36,801 nt of DNA from Streptomyces silaceus (GTDB taxonomy: Bacteria; Actinomycetota; Actinomycetes; Streptomycetales; Streptomycetaceae): the NCBI RefSeq assembly GCF_001419745.1, contig NZ_LIRJ01000071.1, positions 1 through 36,801 on the forward strand. The letters run 5' to 3'. Each line of letters starts with the position of its first letter. The first letter of the stretch is position 1. This document shows positions 1 through 8,545 of the stretch, one piece after another. A program made the position numbers and the translations under genes. A model generated the notes under the pieces. The model was not told where the DNA came from. It was given only the letters and a program-made list of their open reading frames with translations, and did not search any database.

Positions 1-142
1 CGAGCACCGGCCGGTGCTCGCGCGCGCCCGCGCCGTCTATCTCGGTGACGAGGAGGAGCGCTGGGAGGACCTGCTGCCGCAGGTGAAGCCGCACGCCCAG
101 TACGTCGTTCAGGAGATCGAGCGCCTGACTCCGGGCCACTGA
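1..142 (+). CDS. C-terminal end of an unidentified protein (partial)
   Basis: An open frame enters from the left edge and ends at a TGA at 140-142, leaving about 46 residues that end ...EIERLTPGH. Codon use is typical of the rest of the window (GC-rich third positions) and the peptide is charged and probably helical, with an acidic GDEEERWEDLL stretch. I do not recognise the family from this fragment. It lies upstream of and in the same direction as the mannoside operon, separated from it by 229 bp holding a likely promoter and operator, so it is probably a separate transcription unit. Confidence 0.6.
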   Translation, partial: EHRPVLARARAVYLGDEEERWEDLLPQVKPHAQYVVQEIERLTPGH

Positions 143-200
143 AGGGGCGTGCCACGGAGGGGAGTTGGGGCGGTGTGCGGCCCGCGGTCGCCGAGCACGT

Positions 201-263
201 CCCCTTCGGCCCCGAGGCGCGGCCCTTTCGGCCGCAAGGTGTGTGCCCCCTTCGGCCGCAAGG
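201..263. repeat. Three short imperfect direct repeats (CCCTTCGGCC-type)
   Basis: Three copies of a CCCTTYCGGCC core occur near 202-212, 223-239 and 248-263. The last two extend to the near-identical CCCTTTCGGCCGCAAGG and CCCTTCGGCCGCAAGG. CCTT...AAGG and CGGCCG are self-complementary, so each copy could form a small hairpin. They sit between the preceding gene and the promoter region of the mannoside operon and may act as a terminator-like or spacer element. No coding signal is convincing here. Confidence 0.5.
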
Positions 264-285
264 CGTGGCCCCTTGACGCGAACCA

Positions 286-314
286 TTGACATCCGACGCA
301 CCCGCGGTGATGCT
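286..314 (+). promoter_or_regulatory. Possible promoter of the mannoside operon
   Basis: A perfect TTGACA (286-291) is followed after 17 bp by GATGCT (309-314), a weak -10. The -35 match is strong and the placement makes sense: transcription would start close to the dyad at 327-340, about 45 bases before the first start codon. A second TTGAC occurs at 273-277. The -10 is the weak part of this call. Confidence 0.35.
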
Positions 315-322
315 CCATGACG

Positions 323-345
323 CCCGTGTTAACGATAACAACGGG
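323..345. promoter_or_regulatory. LacI-family operator before the mannoside operon
   Basis: TGTTA-ACGA-TAACA (327-340) is a dyad with perfect 5-base arms around a central CG, the usual layout of LacI/GalR-family operators. The symmetry extends outwards as CCCG...ACGGG with one base slipped. It lies 31 bp before the start of the substrate-binding protein gene and just downstream of the candidate -10, where a bound repressor would block initiation. The LacI-type regulator encoded at the end of the same operon is the obvious ligand. No second copy was seen in front of the regulator gene itself. Confidence 0.65.
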
Positions 346-371
346 CTGAGGCACGCCTGAGGGAGTCATCC

Positions 372-1700
372 ATGTCAGGTAGTCGTCATCCTTCGCCGGG
401 CGGTCCGGCCCTGTGGCCGAGTGGCCCGAAGTCCTCGGTGTCCCGCCGCGCCCTGCTCCTGGCCGCCGCTGCCGCGCCCCTCGCCACCGCGTGCGGCGCC
501 GCGGAGGGGCAGCCTCCGGGCCGGGTCGCCGTCCTCGGCGACAGCGCGGCGTGGGAGAAACCGATGGCCGCCGCGGGCGCGGCGATGAAGTCGGTGGCGG
601 CGCTGCGCCTGGTGCCCGAGGTCAACCCCTCCCTGGAGTCGTTCGAGCAGATCGTCAAGTCCTCGCTGCGGACCAGCAGGACACCGGACATGCTCAAGTA
701 TTGGTCCGGGTACCGTTTGCAGGACCTCGCCCGCACCGGCGGCATCGTCGACCTCACCCGCCAGTGGGACCGCGCCGCTGCCAAGGGCTGGGTCGACACC
801 TCGCTCCGCGACGCGTTCACCTACCGCCGGCGTGTCTACGGCCTGCCGATGAACCTCGCGTACTGGGTCGTCCACTACAACCCCGAGGTCTTCCGCGAGC
901 ACCGGCTGCGCGCCCCGCGGACCTGGGCCGGATTCCTCGCCGCCTGTGCGCGCCTGAAGAAGGACGGCGTCACCCCGCTGCACGGCACGGCCGACGGGCG
1001 CTGGCCCTCCTTCATCTGGTTCCAGGAGATCCTCAGCCGCCAGGACCCGCGCTTCTACCAGAACCTGATGAACGGCCGCGAGCGCTACACCGACCCCCGC
1101 GCCGAACGCGCCCTGCGCACCATCGCGTCCTTCTTCGACAAGGACTGGTTCACGCCCATGGACATGAACCACAACGACGCGGCCGCCGCGATGCTCCACG
1201 GCAAGGTCGGCATGGTGCCCTGCGGCACCTGGCTCGGCTCCACCCTCGCGGCGGCGGGCGGCAGACCCGGCGAGAACGTCGGCGCGTTCGTGCTGCCCAT
1301 GGCCGACTCCTCGGCCCGGCCCAGCGTCATCTTCGAGTCCAGCGCCCTCGTCGCCACCGTCAAGGGTCCCGACCGCGCCGAGGCGATCGAGGCGACCGGG
1401 AACTGGCTGCACCCCAAGGTCATGACGGCGTTCTCGCACACCCTCCAGGACGGCTGCCCCAACCCCGAGGTCGAGCCCGCGAACCCCGTGATCAAAGGAC
1501 TCGCCAAGCAGGTGCGCGGCGACAAGCTGTGGCTGCTCAACCGGTTCTGGGAGCAGGGCCCGCCCGAACTCGTCGAGGCGACCGTCGACGACCTCGCCGG
1601 ATTCCTGCTGGACCCGTCGTCGTACCGCACGACGCTGCGGACCATGCAGGACCGCGCCGACGATGCGTGGAAGGTGTGGCGGGAGGCGGAGGAGACATGA
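372..1700 (+). CDS. Sugar ABC transporter substrate-binding lipoprotein
   Basis: Family 1 extracellular solute-binding protein (442 aa, normal length) that should capture a mannose-containing oligosaccharide at the cell surface. The N terminus has S-R-R-A-L-L-L, an Ala-rich hydrophobic core and a lipobox L-A-T-A-C with Cys41 as lipidation site; the twin arginine suggests Tat export. The mature part has the CUT1-type pattern with aromatic-rich segments such as YWVVHYNPEVF and a C-terminal helical lobe. Start ATG is preceded by GAGGGAG. The stop overlaps the next start as ATGA, so binding protein and permease are translationally coupled. The substrate is inferred from the downstream alpha-mannosidase and mannose-6-phosphate isomerase genes. 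Confidence 0.88.
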   Translation: MSGSRHPSPGGPALWPSGPKSSVSRRALLLAAAAAPLATACGAAEGQPPGRVAVLGDSAAWEKPMAAAGAAMKSVAALRLVPEVNPSLESFEQIVKSSLRTSRTPDMLKYWSGYRLQDLARTGGIVDLTRQWDRAAAKGWVDTSLRDAFTYRRRVYGLPMNLAYWVVHYNPEVFREHRLRAPRTWAGFLAACARLKKDGVTPLHGTADGRWPSFIWFQEILSRQDPRFYQNLMNGRERYTDPRAERALRTIASFFDKDWFTPMDMNHNDAAAAMLHGKVGMVPCGTWLGSTLAAAGGRPGENVGAFVLPMADSSARPSVIFESSALVATVKGPDRAEAIEATGNWLHPKVMTAFSHTLQDGCPNPEVEPANPVIKGLAKQVRGDKLWLLNRFWEQGPPELVEATVDDLAGFLLDPSSYRTTLRTMQDRADDAWKVWREAEET

Positions 1701-2671
1701 CCGGGACCGTGACCCCCGCGCCCGGCGCGGCGAAGCCCGCACGCGTCCGCCGCCGGGTGCCGATCCGCACCCCGCACCAGGCCGCGAAGGCGGGCAGCGG
1801 CAGGCTCGGCGGCCCCCTCGCCGCCCTGCCCTGGGCGCTGCCCGCCTTCGTGTTCGTCGGCGTCCTCCTCGTCTACCCCTTCTTCCGCGGCGTCTACGGC
1901 AGCTTCTTCGAGGACAACGGCTTCACCAGCAGCTTCACCGGGTTCGACAACTACGCGCGGCTCACCGACGACCCCGTCTTCGGCCGGTCCGTGCTCAACA
2001 CCCTGATGTGGGTGGCGGGCACCCTGCTGCTGCCGGTGCTCGCCGGACTCCTCATCGCCGTGGCCACGCACCGGACGCGGTTCGGCGGCATCGCCCAGCT
2101 CGTCGTCGTGCTGCCGTTCGCGGTCTCGGGCGCCGCCACCGCCGTCCTGTGGAACTTCATGCTCACCTCCGACGGCGCGGTCAACCAGGTGCTGCGCGGC
2201 GTCGGCCTGGACGGGTGGACGCAGACCTGGCTCCTGGAGTGGCCGCAGAACACCCTCGCGATGATCGTCGCGAGCACCTGGCAGGCGACCGGCCTGAATG
2301 TGGTCCTCTTCGCGATCGGGCTGCGCGCCATCCCGCGCGAGACCGTCGAGGCCGCCGCACTGGACGGCGCGAGCGGCTGGCGCATGTTCCGGTACGTCAC
2401 CCTGCCCCAGCTGCGCGCCGTGACCGTCGTGGTGGTCGGCATGGCCATCGTGAACAGCCTCAAGGCCTTCGACATGATCTGGATCCTCACCAAGGGCGGC
2501 CCGTCCCGCTCCTCGGAGACCCTCGCGCTGAGCATGTACCGCGAGACGTTCCGGCTGTTCCACGTGGGCTACGGCTCGGCGATCGCGCTCGTCCTCTCGG
2601 TGATCGTCGTCGCCTCGTCCTGGATGTATCTGCGCCGCCAGATGCCCGACACCGGCACGGCGAAGAGCTGA
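1697..2671 (+). CDS. Sugar ABC transporter permease, MalF type
   Basis: Inner-membrane permease of a CUT1 carbohydrate importer (324 aa). About 25-30 basic/polar residues precede the first membrane span, followed by the usual six spans. The cytoplasmic EAA loop that contacts the ATPase starts at Glu218 (EAAALDGASGWRMF...LP). Start ATG lies inside the stop of the binding-protein gene (ATGA). The second permease follows after 13 bp with a GAGGAGGCG ribosome site. No ATP-binding subunit is encoded nearby, so it probably shares a multi-sugar ATPase of the MsiK type, as many Streptomyces CUT1 systems do. Confidence 0.9.
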   Translation: MTGTVTPAPGAAKPARVRRRVPIRTPHQAAKAGSGRLGGPLAALPWALPAFVFVGVLLVYPFFRGVYGSFFEDNGFTSSFTGFDNYARLTDDPVFGRSVLNTLMWVAGTLLLPVLAGLLIAVATHRTRFGGIAQLVVVLPFAVSGAATAVLWNFMLTSDGAVNQVLRGVGLDGWTQTWLLEWPQNTLAMIVASTWQATGLNVVLFAIGLRAIPRETVEAAALDGASGWRMFRYVTLPQLRAVTVVVVGMAIVNSLKAFDMIWILTKGGPSRSSETLALSMYRETFRLFHVGYGSAIALVLSVIVVASSWMYLRRQMPDTGTAKS

Positions 2672-2684
2672 GGAGGCGAGTCGC

Positions 2685-3497
2685 ATGGGGCGCGCGGTAC
2701 GCAACGCGTTCGTCGCCGGATGCGTGGTGCTCTGGCTGGTCCCGCTCTACCTGCTGATCGTCAACGCCCTGACCCCGGCGGCCGAGTACGCGGGCAGGCC
2801 CGAGTGGAGGGTCCAGGGCTTCGCTCTGTGGGACAACGTGAAGACGGCCTGGGACGTCGCGGGCATCGGCGAGAGCTTCCAGGCCTCGCTGCTCTACGCC
2901 GTCGTCTGCGGACTCGTCGCCGTCCTGGTCGCGGCGATGGCGGCCTTCGCGGTCGTCGTCCTGCCCATCCCGAAACCCGCGTTCTGGTTCTGGCTCATCT
3001 ACTCCGGCACGCTCTTCCCGCTCCAGATGTTCCTCGCCCCGCTCTTCGGCCTGTACGCGGACGCCGACCTGTACGACACCCGGCTCGGCCTGATGCTCGT
3101 CTACACCGCGTGGGCGGTGCCCTTCGCCTTCTTCCTGATCCGAAATCAGATGACGCAGATGTCACCGGAGCTGACGGAGGCCGCGCTGATCGACGGCGCA
3201 TCCTTCCAACGGATCTTCTGGCGCATCCATGTGCCGCTGATGAAGGCGGGCCTCGGCGCGGCCTTCATCTTCCAGTTCACGGCCGTCTGGAACGACCTGC
3301 TGCTCGGCATCACCCTCAGCCGCAGCCCCGACGTCCAGCCGGTCATGGCCGCCCTGACCACCCTCAACAACGCCTACGCCTCGTCCGGACCGCCCGTCAT
3401 CCTGGCCGGCGCGCTCATCGTGTCCGTGCCGACGCTCCTCCTCTTCCTGGTGTTCCGCGGCCTGTTCCTGCGCGGCATCACCGCGTCCGCCCGCTGA
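2685..3497 (+). CDS. Sugar ABC transporter permease, MalG type
   Basis: Second permease of the importer (270 aa), with a short N terminus, six predicted spans and the EAA loop from about Glu165 (EAALIDGASFQRIF...VPL). It pairs with the MalF-type permease just upstream, 13 bp away and in the same operon. The start is preceded by GAGGAGG. The 60 bp that follow before the mannosidase gene carry a short direct repeat built on CGACCCCACCGC and no obvious terminator, so transcription should continue. Confidence 0.9.
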   Translation: MGRAVRNAFVAGCVVLWLVPLYLLIVNALTPAAEYAGRPEWRVQGFALWDNVKTAWDVAGIGESFQASLLYAVVCGLVAVLVAAMAAFAVVVLPIPKPAFWFWLIYSGTLFPLQMFLAPLFGLYADADLYDTRLGLMLVYTAWAVPFAFFLIRNQMTQMSPELTEAALIDGASFQRIFWRIHVPLMKAGLGAAFIFQFTAVWNDLLLGITLSRSPDVQPVMAALTTLNNAYASSGPPVILAGALIVSVPTLLLFLVFRGLFLRGITASAR

Positions 3498-3557
3498 CCG
3501 ACCCCACCGCATCCGCCCGCCGACCCGACCCCACCGCCTTCCCCGGGAGCGATCCGC

Positions 3558-6500
3558 ATGACGACACGGGCACTGGTCCGCACCACCGACTGGGACAACG
3601 ACCGGATACGCGACAGCCTGCGGTCCAGTGTGGTGAGCGCGGAGGGCGGCCTGCCGGACGGCACCACGCTGCGCCTGACCGAGGAGCCCCTGCTGCGCCG
3701 CGCCGACGACGGCACGCTCCTGCAGTCGCTGCGCGTCGAACCCGTCAACGGCGCGGCGCTGCCCGAGGAGTTGAGCGTACGTACGGAGTCCGGCACCCCT
3801 CTGCGCTGCGAGCGCGTCGCCGGGCCCGGCCGCTCGGCGCGGCTCCTGCTGCCCGCCGTCGCCTCCGCCACCCGCGTCACCGTCGGCCGCCCCGGCGACC
3901 GGGACGGCATCGACGTACCCCTGACCCCGCAGCGTCAGTGGACCCTGCACCTCGTCCACCACTCCCACCTCGACATCGGGTACACCGACCCGCAGGGCCG
4001 TGTCCTCGCCGAGCACCTGTCGTTCCTCGACTCCTGTCTGGAGCTGACCCGCGCCACCGACGACTGGCCCGCCGAGTCGCGGTTCCGCTGGTGCGTCGAG
4101 TCGCTGTGGTCCTTCCGGCAGTGGGCGGACGCCCGCCCCGCCGAGCAGGTCCAGGAGCTGGTCCGCCGGGTCCGCGAGGGCCGCATCGAGCTGACCGCGC
4201 TGCCGTTCAACCTGCACACCGAGACCTGTTCCACCGACGAGCTGCACGAACTCCTGCGCCTGGCCCGCGAGGTGCGCGACGCGCACGGCGTCGACGTCAC
4301 CTCCGCCATGCAGACCGACGTGCCCGGCGCGGTCGTCGGGCTCGTCGACGCGCTCGCGGCGGCCGGCGTGAAGTACCTGTCCGTGGCGCACAACTGGGCC
4401 GGACGTTCCGTGCCCCACCTGGTGGGCGGCGAGAAGCTGCCCCGCCTCTTCCGCTGGCGCGCCCCCAGCGGCAACAGCGTCCTCGTGTGGGTGACCGACA
4501 CCCCCCACGGCCTCGCCTACATGGAAGGCCCCCTTCTCGGCTTCGACACCGCCTACGCCGACGTCGACGACCTGCTGCCCGCCTACCTGACGTCCCTGGC
4601 CACCCATCCCTACCCCTACCGCGGCGGCATCTTCGGCTGGGCGATGGACCACACCGAGGTCAAGCGCGAGCCCTACCCCTGGGACGTGCTCCACCTGCGC
4701 GTCCAGGGCACGTTCGGCGACAACGCGCCGCCGCGCCGCATCATCGCCGACACCGTCCGCCGCTGGAACGAGACCTGGGCCTACCCGCAGTTGCGGCTCT
4801 CGCGCAACGAGGACTTCTTCACCGACGCCGAGGCCAGGCTCGGCGGTGAGATCCGGACCTTCGAGGGCGACTGGACCGACTGGTGGGCCGACGGGGTCGG
4901 CTCAGGGGCGCGCCCGCTGTCCCTGGCCAGGACCGCCCAGTCCGTGGTCGCCGACGCCCAGACCATCGGCACGTTCGCCGCCCTCCTCGGCGCCACGGGG
5001 GCCGAGGACGACAGCGCGGACGCCGCCGGGGTCTACGAGGCGGTGTCGCTCTTCGACGAGCACACCTGGGGCGCCGGCGACCCGTGGACGCACGGCGACG
5101 AGGGCGGCCACTCCGGCGAGCACCAGTGGCACTGGAAGTACGGACAGGCCATGCGCGCCCACGACGACGGCGAGGCGCTGCTGGCCCGCGCGAGCGCCCG
5201 CCTCGGACAGCGGCTCGCGGCCTCGCCGGACGCGGCCGCGACGTACCACGTCGTCAACACCTGCTCCTGGACGCGTACCGACGTCGTCCGCGTCTTCCTG
5301 CCGGAGAGCACCGTGCCCCTGGAGCGGCGCGTGAGCGTCGTCGACGCCCGCTACGGGCGCCCGCTGGCCCACGAGGAACGGCCGCAGACCAACGACGACC
5401 ACCGCGACGCCGGGCGTTTCCTGCTCGTCCGCGTCGACGACGTGCGGCCCGCGGGGACCGTGCGCCTGGACGTCGTCACCGAGGCCGACGACACCGGCCG
5501 GGACGGGCGCACCACGACCGTGAAGGCCGCCACCGGATGGAACCCGACCGGCGGCACCGAACGCGAGGACCCCGCCGAGTCCGCCGCCGCGGCGCTCGCC
5601 CACCCCGACCCGACGCTCGTGGAGAACGAGCACCTCGCCGTCCGCGTCGACCTCGCGCGTGCCTGCGTCGCCTCCGTCGTCGACAAACGGACCGGCCGCG
5701 AACTCGTGCGCGAGGACGCCATCGTCGGCTTCAACGGCTACGTCCACGACAGCTACACCACCGCGGGCGCCTTCAACCACAACTCCAGCCGCACCACGGC
5801 CTCCGACCGTCTCGAACACCTCGGTGCCCGCGCCGTGGCCCCGCCCGCCGCGCTCATCGCGCGGCGCTCCACCGCCACCGCCGAGTCGATCACGTACGAG
5901 ACCCGCCCGGCCGGCGCCAACCGGCTGCGCACGACGCTCACCCTGCCGCACGGCGTGGCCCGCCTGGACATCGAGAACCGGCTCGACAAGGACGCCCGGC
6001 TGGGCAAGGAGAGCGCCTACTTCGCGTTCCCCTTCGCCTTCGACGACCCGGCCGTGCGCATGGAGGCCTCCGGCGGTGTCACCGGCAGCGGACTGCCCGT
6101 CGTTCCGGGCTCCGCGCTGCACATGCGGGCGGTGCGGCGCTGGGTGACGCTCCAGGAGGACGGCCTCGCGGTGGCCTGGTCCACCCAGGACGCGCCGCTC
6201 GTCCAGTTCGGCAACATCGCCCTGCCCTACGCGCCGTTCCCCAGGACGATGGCCCAGGACGAGCCCGCCACCGTCTTCTCCTGGATCCACAACAACCTCT
6301 GGGACACCAACTTCCCCAGCGAGCAGGGCTTCGAGTTCACCTTCCGTTACAGCCTGGCCAGCGGCTCCACCGCCGACGGCCTCGGTCCGGCGACGGCCGC
6401 GGCATGGAGTCGCCCGATGCGCGCCGTCCGGGCGAGGGGGATCCCGGGCGGCGCGGCGGACGGACACCGCTTCGCCGACCTCGGCGACCCACGGATCCGG

Positions 6501-6761
6501 CTCGTCGGCGCCACCGTGCCACGGACGGGACAGGTCCTGCTGCGGCTCCAGTCGTTCGCCGAGGAGCCCGTGGCCTGCCCCGTGCGCGCGCACTTCCCCT
6601 TCGCCGCCGCGCACCGCGCCGACTATCTCGGCACGCCGGGCGGTCAACTGGCTTGTGCGCAAGGTGAGGTGGCGGTCGACGTGCCCGCGCTCGGCACCGC
6701 GGCGGTCCTCTTCATCCGCCCCGACGCGTCCCCCTCCGCGGATCCCTTCGTACGTCCCTGA
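3558..6761 (+). CDS. Cytoplasmic alpha-mannosidase, glycoside hydrolase family 38
   Basis: Large (1067 aa) retaining alpha-mannosidase. The GH38 signature is near the start of the catalytic domain: H134-H-S-H137-L-D139-I-G-Y, the zinc-binding His/Asp motif. Asp254 in A-M-Q-T-D-V-P-G is the likely nucleophile. After the (beta/alpha)7 domain, the three-helix region (from about residue 490) and the large C-terminal beta domain follow, giving the normal family length. No signal peptide is present, so it acts on imported oligosaccharides. The start has GGGAG 8 bp upstream. An N-terminal ~120-residue beta-rich region precedes the catalytic domain. The linked permeases, M6P isomerase and ROK kinase support a role in mannoside catabolism. 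Linkage preference cannot be read from sequence. Confidence 0.88.
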   Translation: MTTRALVRTTDWDNDRIRDSLRSSVVSAEGGLPDGTTLRLTEEPLLRRADDGTLLQSLRVEPVNGAALPEELSVRTESGTPLRCERVAGPGRSARLLLPAVASATRVTVGRPGDRDGIDVPLTPQRQWTLHLVHHSHLDIGYTDPQGRVLAEHLSFLDSCLELTRATDDWPAESRFRWCVESLWSFRQWADARPAEQVQELVRRVREGRIELTALPFNLHTETCSTDELHELLRLAREVRDAHGVDVTSAMQTDVPGAVVGLVDALAAAGVKYLSVAHNWAGRSVPHLVGGEKLPRLFRWRAPSGNSVLVWVTDTPHGLAYMEGPLLGFDTAYADVDDLLPAYLTSLATHPYPYRGGIFGWAMDHTEVKREPYPWDVLHLRVQGTFGDNAPPRRIIADTVRRWNETWAYPQLRLSRNEDFFTDAEARLGGEIRTFEGDWTDWWADGVGSGARPLSLARTAQSVVADAQTIGTFAALLGATGAEDDSADAAGVYEAVSLFDEHTWGAGDPWTHGDEGGHSGEHQWHWKYGQAMRAHDDGEALLARASARLGQRLAASPDAAATYHVVNTCSWTRTDVVRVFLPESTVPLERRVSVVDARYGRPLAHEERPQTNDDHRDAGRFLLVRVDDVRPAGTVRLDVVTEADDTGRDGRTTTVKAATGWNPTGGTEREDPAESAAAALAHPDPTLVENEHLAVRVDLARACVASVVDKRTGRELVREDAIVGFNGYVHDSYTTAGAFNHNSSRTTASDRLEHLGARAVAPPAALIARRSTATAESITYETRPAGANRLRTTLTLPHGVARLDIENRLDKDARLGKESAYFAFPFAFDDPAVRMEASGGVTGSGLPVVPGSALHMRAVRRWVTLQEDGLAVAWSTQDAPLVQFGNIALPYAPFPRTMAQDEPATVFSWIHNNLWDTNFPSEQGFEFTFRYSLASGSTADGLGPATAAAWSRPMRAVRARGIPGGAADGHRFADLGDPRIRLVGATVPRTGQVLLRLQSFAEEPVACPVRAHFPFAAAHRADYLGTPGGQLACAQGEVAVDVPALGTAAVLFIRPDASPSADPFVRP

Positions 6762-6826
6762 GAACCGCCCCCGTCCCTGACGACCGCCCCGACCCTTGGT
6801 CCCGTACGTCGTACGAAGGAGAACGT

Positions 6827-8545
6827 GTGTACCGGCTCGACCCCCGCTATGCCCCCGCGCCGGGGACCGTCCTCGCCACCGGCTGGCAGGCCGTCGCCGC
6901 GCAACTGCCCCACGGATCGGCGACCGTGGCCGTCGACGGGCCGCCGACGGTGGACTGGGACGCCCTCGCCGTACGGCTCACCGAGGAACTGGCCGCGCTC
7001 GGCACCACCGTGCGCACCCTCGACCTGCGCACCCACCACGCCCTGCCCACCGAGGTGCGCCGCCGCACCGAATCCGCCCGGGACACCGAGGACCCCTACT
7101 ACTGCCGGCTCGCCGAGACCCCGCTGCGGGACCTCTTCGACGAACTGCCGCGCCCCGCCCCGCCGACGGGCCGCGAACTGCTGCTCGTCCACGGCCCCGG
7201 CGCAGCCCTCCTGCCGCACGACCTGCTCTGGTACGCCGACTTGCCCAAGCGGTACGCCGAGGCGGCCGTCGCCGCCGGAACCGGCCGCAACCTCGGACTG
7301 CCCGGCGAGAGGCCCGAGTTGCGGCGTCTCTTCTACGTCGACTGGCCCGTCCTCGACCGCCATCGCGACGCCCTCGCGCCCCGCGTCGACGGCTGGCTCG
7401 ACGTCCAGGACGGCGACCGGCCGACCTATGTCGACGGCGACGGGCTGCGCGCCTCCCTCTCCTCGCTCGCCCGCCGCCCCGTGCGCACCTGCCCCTACTT
7501 CAACTCGACGCCCTGGGGCGGGCATTGGGCGCAGCGCAGGCTCGGCTTCGCCCCCGGCGCCCGCAACACGGCCCTCGGCTACGAACTCATCGCCCCCGAA
7601 GCGGGCGTCGTCATCGGCACCCACGCGGGACAGCGGGCCGAGATCCCGTTCCAGCTGCTGTGCGTCCTGCACGCCGATGACCTGCTCGGACCGGCCGTCA
7701 GCGCCCGCTTCGGCACGTCCTTCCCGATCCGCTTCGACTACCTCGACACCGTGGGCGGCGGCAACCTCTCGGTGCACTGCCACCCCAAAGAGCCGTACAT
7801 GAAGGAGCGGTTCGGCTGGTCCTACACGCAGCACGAGACGTACTACATGGCCCTCGGCCGCCCGGACACCCGCGTCTTCCTCGGCCTGCGCGAGGACGCC
7901 GACCTGGACCGCTTCCGCAAGGAGATCGAGGAGGCCGCGCACGACGGGGTGCCCATGGACCCCGAGGACCACGTCATGACCTTCCCCGCCCACCAGGGCC
8001 GCCTCTTCATGATCCCGGCCGGCACCCCGCACGCCAGCGGCGCGGGCAACCTCGTCCTGGAGATCAGCGCCACCCCCTACCTCTACTCCCTGCGCTTCTA
8101 CGACTGGCTGCGCCCCGACGCCGACGGCAGGCCCCGCCCGCTCCCGTACGAACACGGCCTCGCCAACCTGGAGACCGGCCGCCGCGGCGCCGCCGTCGCA
8201 CGGGACCTCGTGCAGGAGCCGCGCACCCTGCGCGAGGGCGCGGGCTGGTACGAGGAACTCCTCGGCGCGCTCCCGGAGATGTTCTACGAGGTCAGGCGCC
8301 ACACCCTGGAGACCGACGCCGTGGCCGACGACGACACCGAGGGCCGCTTCCACGTGCTCAACGTGGTCGCGGGCGAGGGCGTCATGCTGACCACGGGCGC
8401 GGGCGAGCGGCATCTCCTGTCGTACGCGGAGACGCTGACCGTGCCCGCGGCGGTCGGCCCCTACCGGCTCGCGGCGATCGGTGAAGGACCGGTCCGGGTC
8501 GTCAAGGCGCTGGTGCGGCGGGACCCGCCCGGCGAGCACGTATGA
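6827..8545 (+). CDS. Class I mannose-6-phosphate isomerase-like protein
   Basis: Cupin-type phosphomannose isomerase-like protein (572 aa), expected to convert mannose-6-phosphate to fructose-6-phosphate. Metal-site residues are seen in V-H317-C-H319-P and Q-H336-E337-T-Y-Y. Further on, FPAHQGRLFMIPAGTPHASG resembles the PAGTPHA/H segment of class I enzymes. About 250 N-terminal residues precede this core, so it belongs to the long form found in actinomycete and clostridial sugar operons rather than the ~400-aa ManA. It starts at GTG, 5 bp after AAGGAG; the overlapping GTG at 6825 is out of frame. The stop overlaps the ROK kinase start as ATGA, suggesting coupled production of kinase and isomerase. 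Confidence 0.82.
   Translation: MYRLDPRYAPAPGTVLATGWQAVAAQLPHGSATVAVDGPPTVDWDALAVRLTEELAALGTTVRTLDLRTHHALPTEVRRRTESARDTEDPYYCRLAETPLRDLFDELPRPAPPTGRELLLVHGPGAALLPHDLLWYADLPKRYAEAAVAAGTGRNLGLPGERPELRRLFYVDWPVLDRHRDALAPRVDGWLDVQDGDRPTYVDGDGLRASLSSLARRPVRTCPYFNSTPWGGHWAQRRLGFAPGARNTALGYELIAPEAGVVIGTHAGQRAEIPFQLLCVLHADDLLGPAVSARFGTSFPIRFDYLDTVGGGNLSVHCHPKEPYMKERFGWSYTQHETYYMALGRPDTRVFLGLREDADLDRFRKEIEEAAHDGVPMDPEDHVMTFPAHQGRLFMIPAGTPHASGAGNLVLEISATPYLYSLRFYDWLRPDADGRPRPLPYEHGLANLETGRRGAAVARDLVQEPRTLREGAGWYEELLGALPEMFYEVRRHTLETDAVADDDTEGRFHVLNVVAGEGVMLTTGAGERHLLSYAETLTVPAAVGPYRLAAIGEGPVRVVKALVRRDPPGEHV

Noticed and set aside
109..369. 86-codon - strand frame in the region upstream of the mannoside operon
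   Set aside because: It covers the repeats, candidate promoter and operator, has repeated R-P-K-G segments caused by the DNA repeats, and no ribosome site or family match.
375..1742. Long - strand frame opposite the sugar-binding protein, and similar long frames opposite the mannosidase, isomerase and SecDF genes
   Set aside because: These are antisense shadows typical of high-GC DNA; the opposite strand carries family motifs with ribosome sites and operon spacing.
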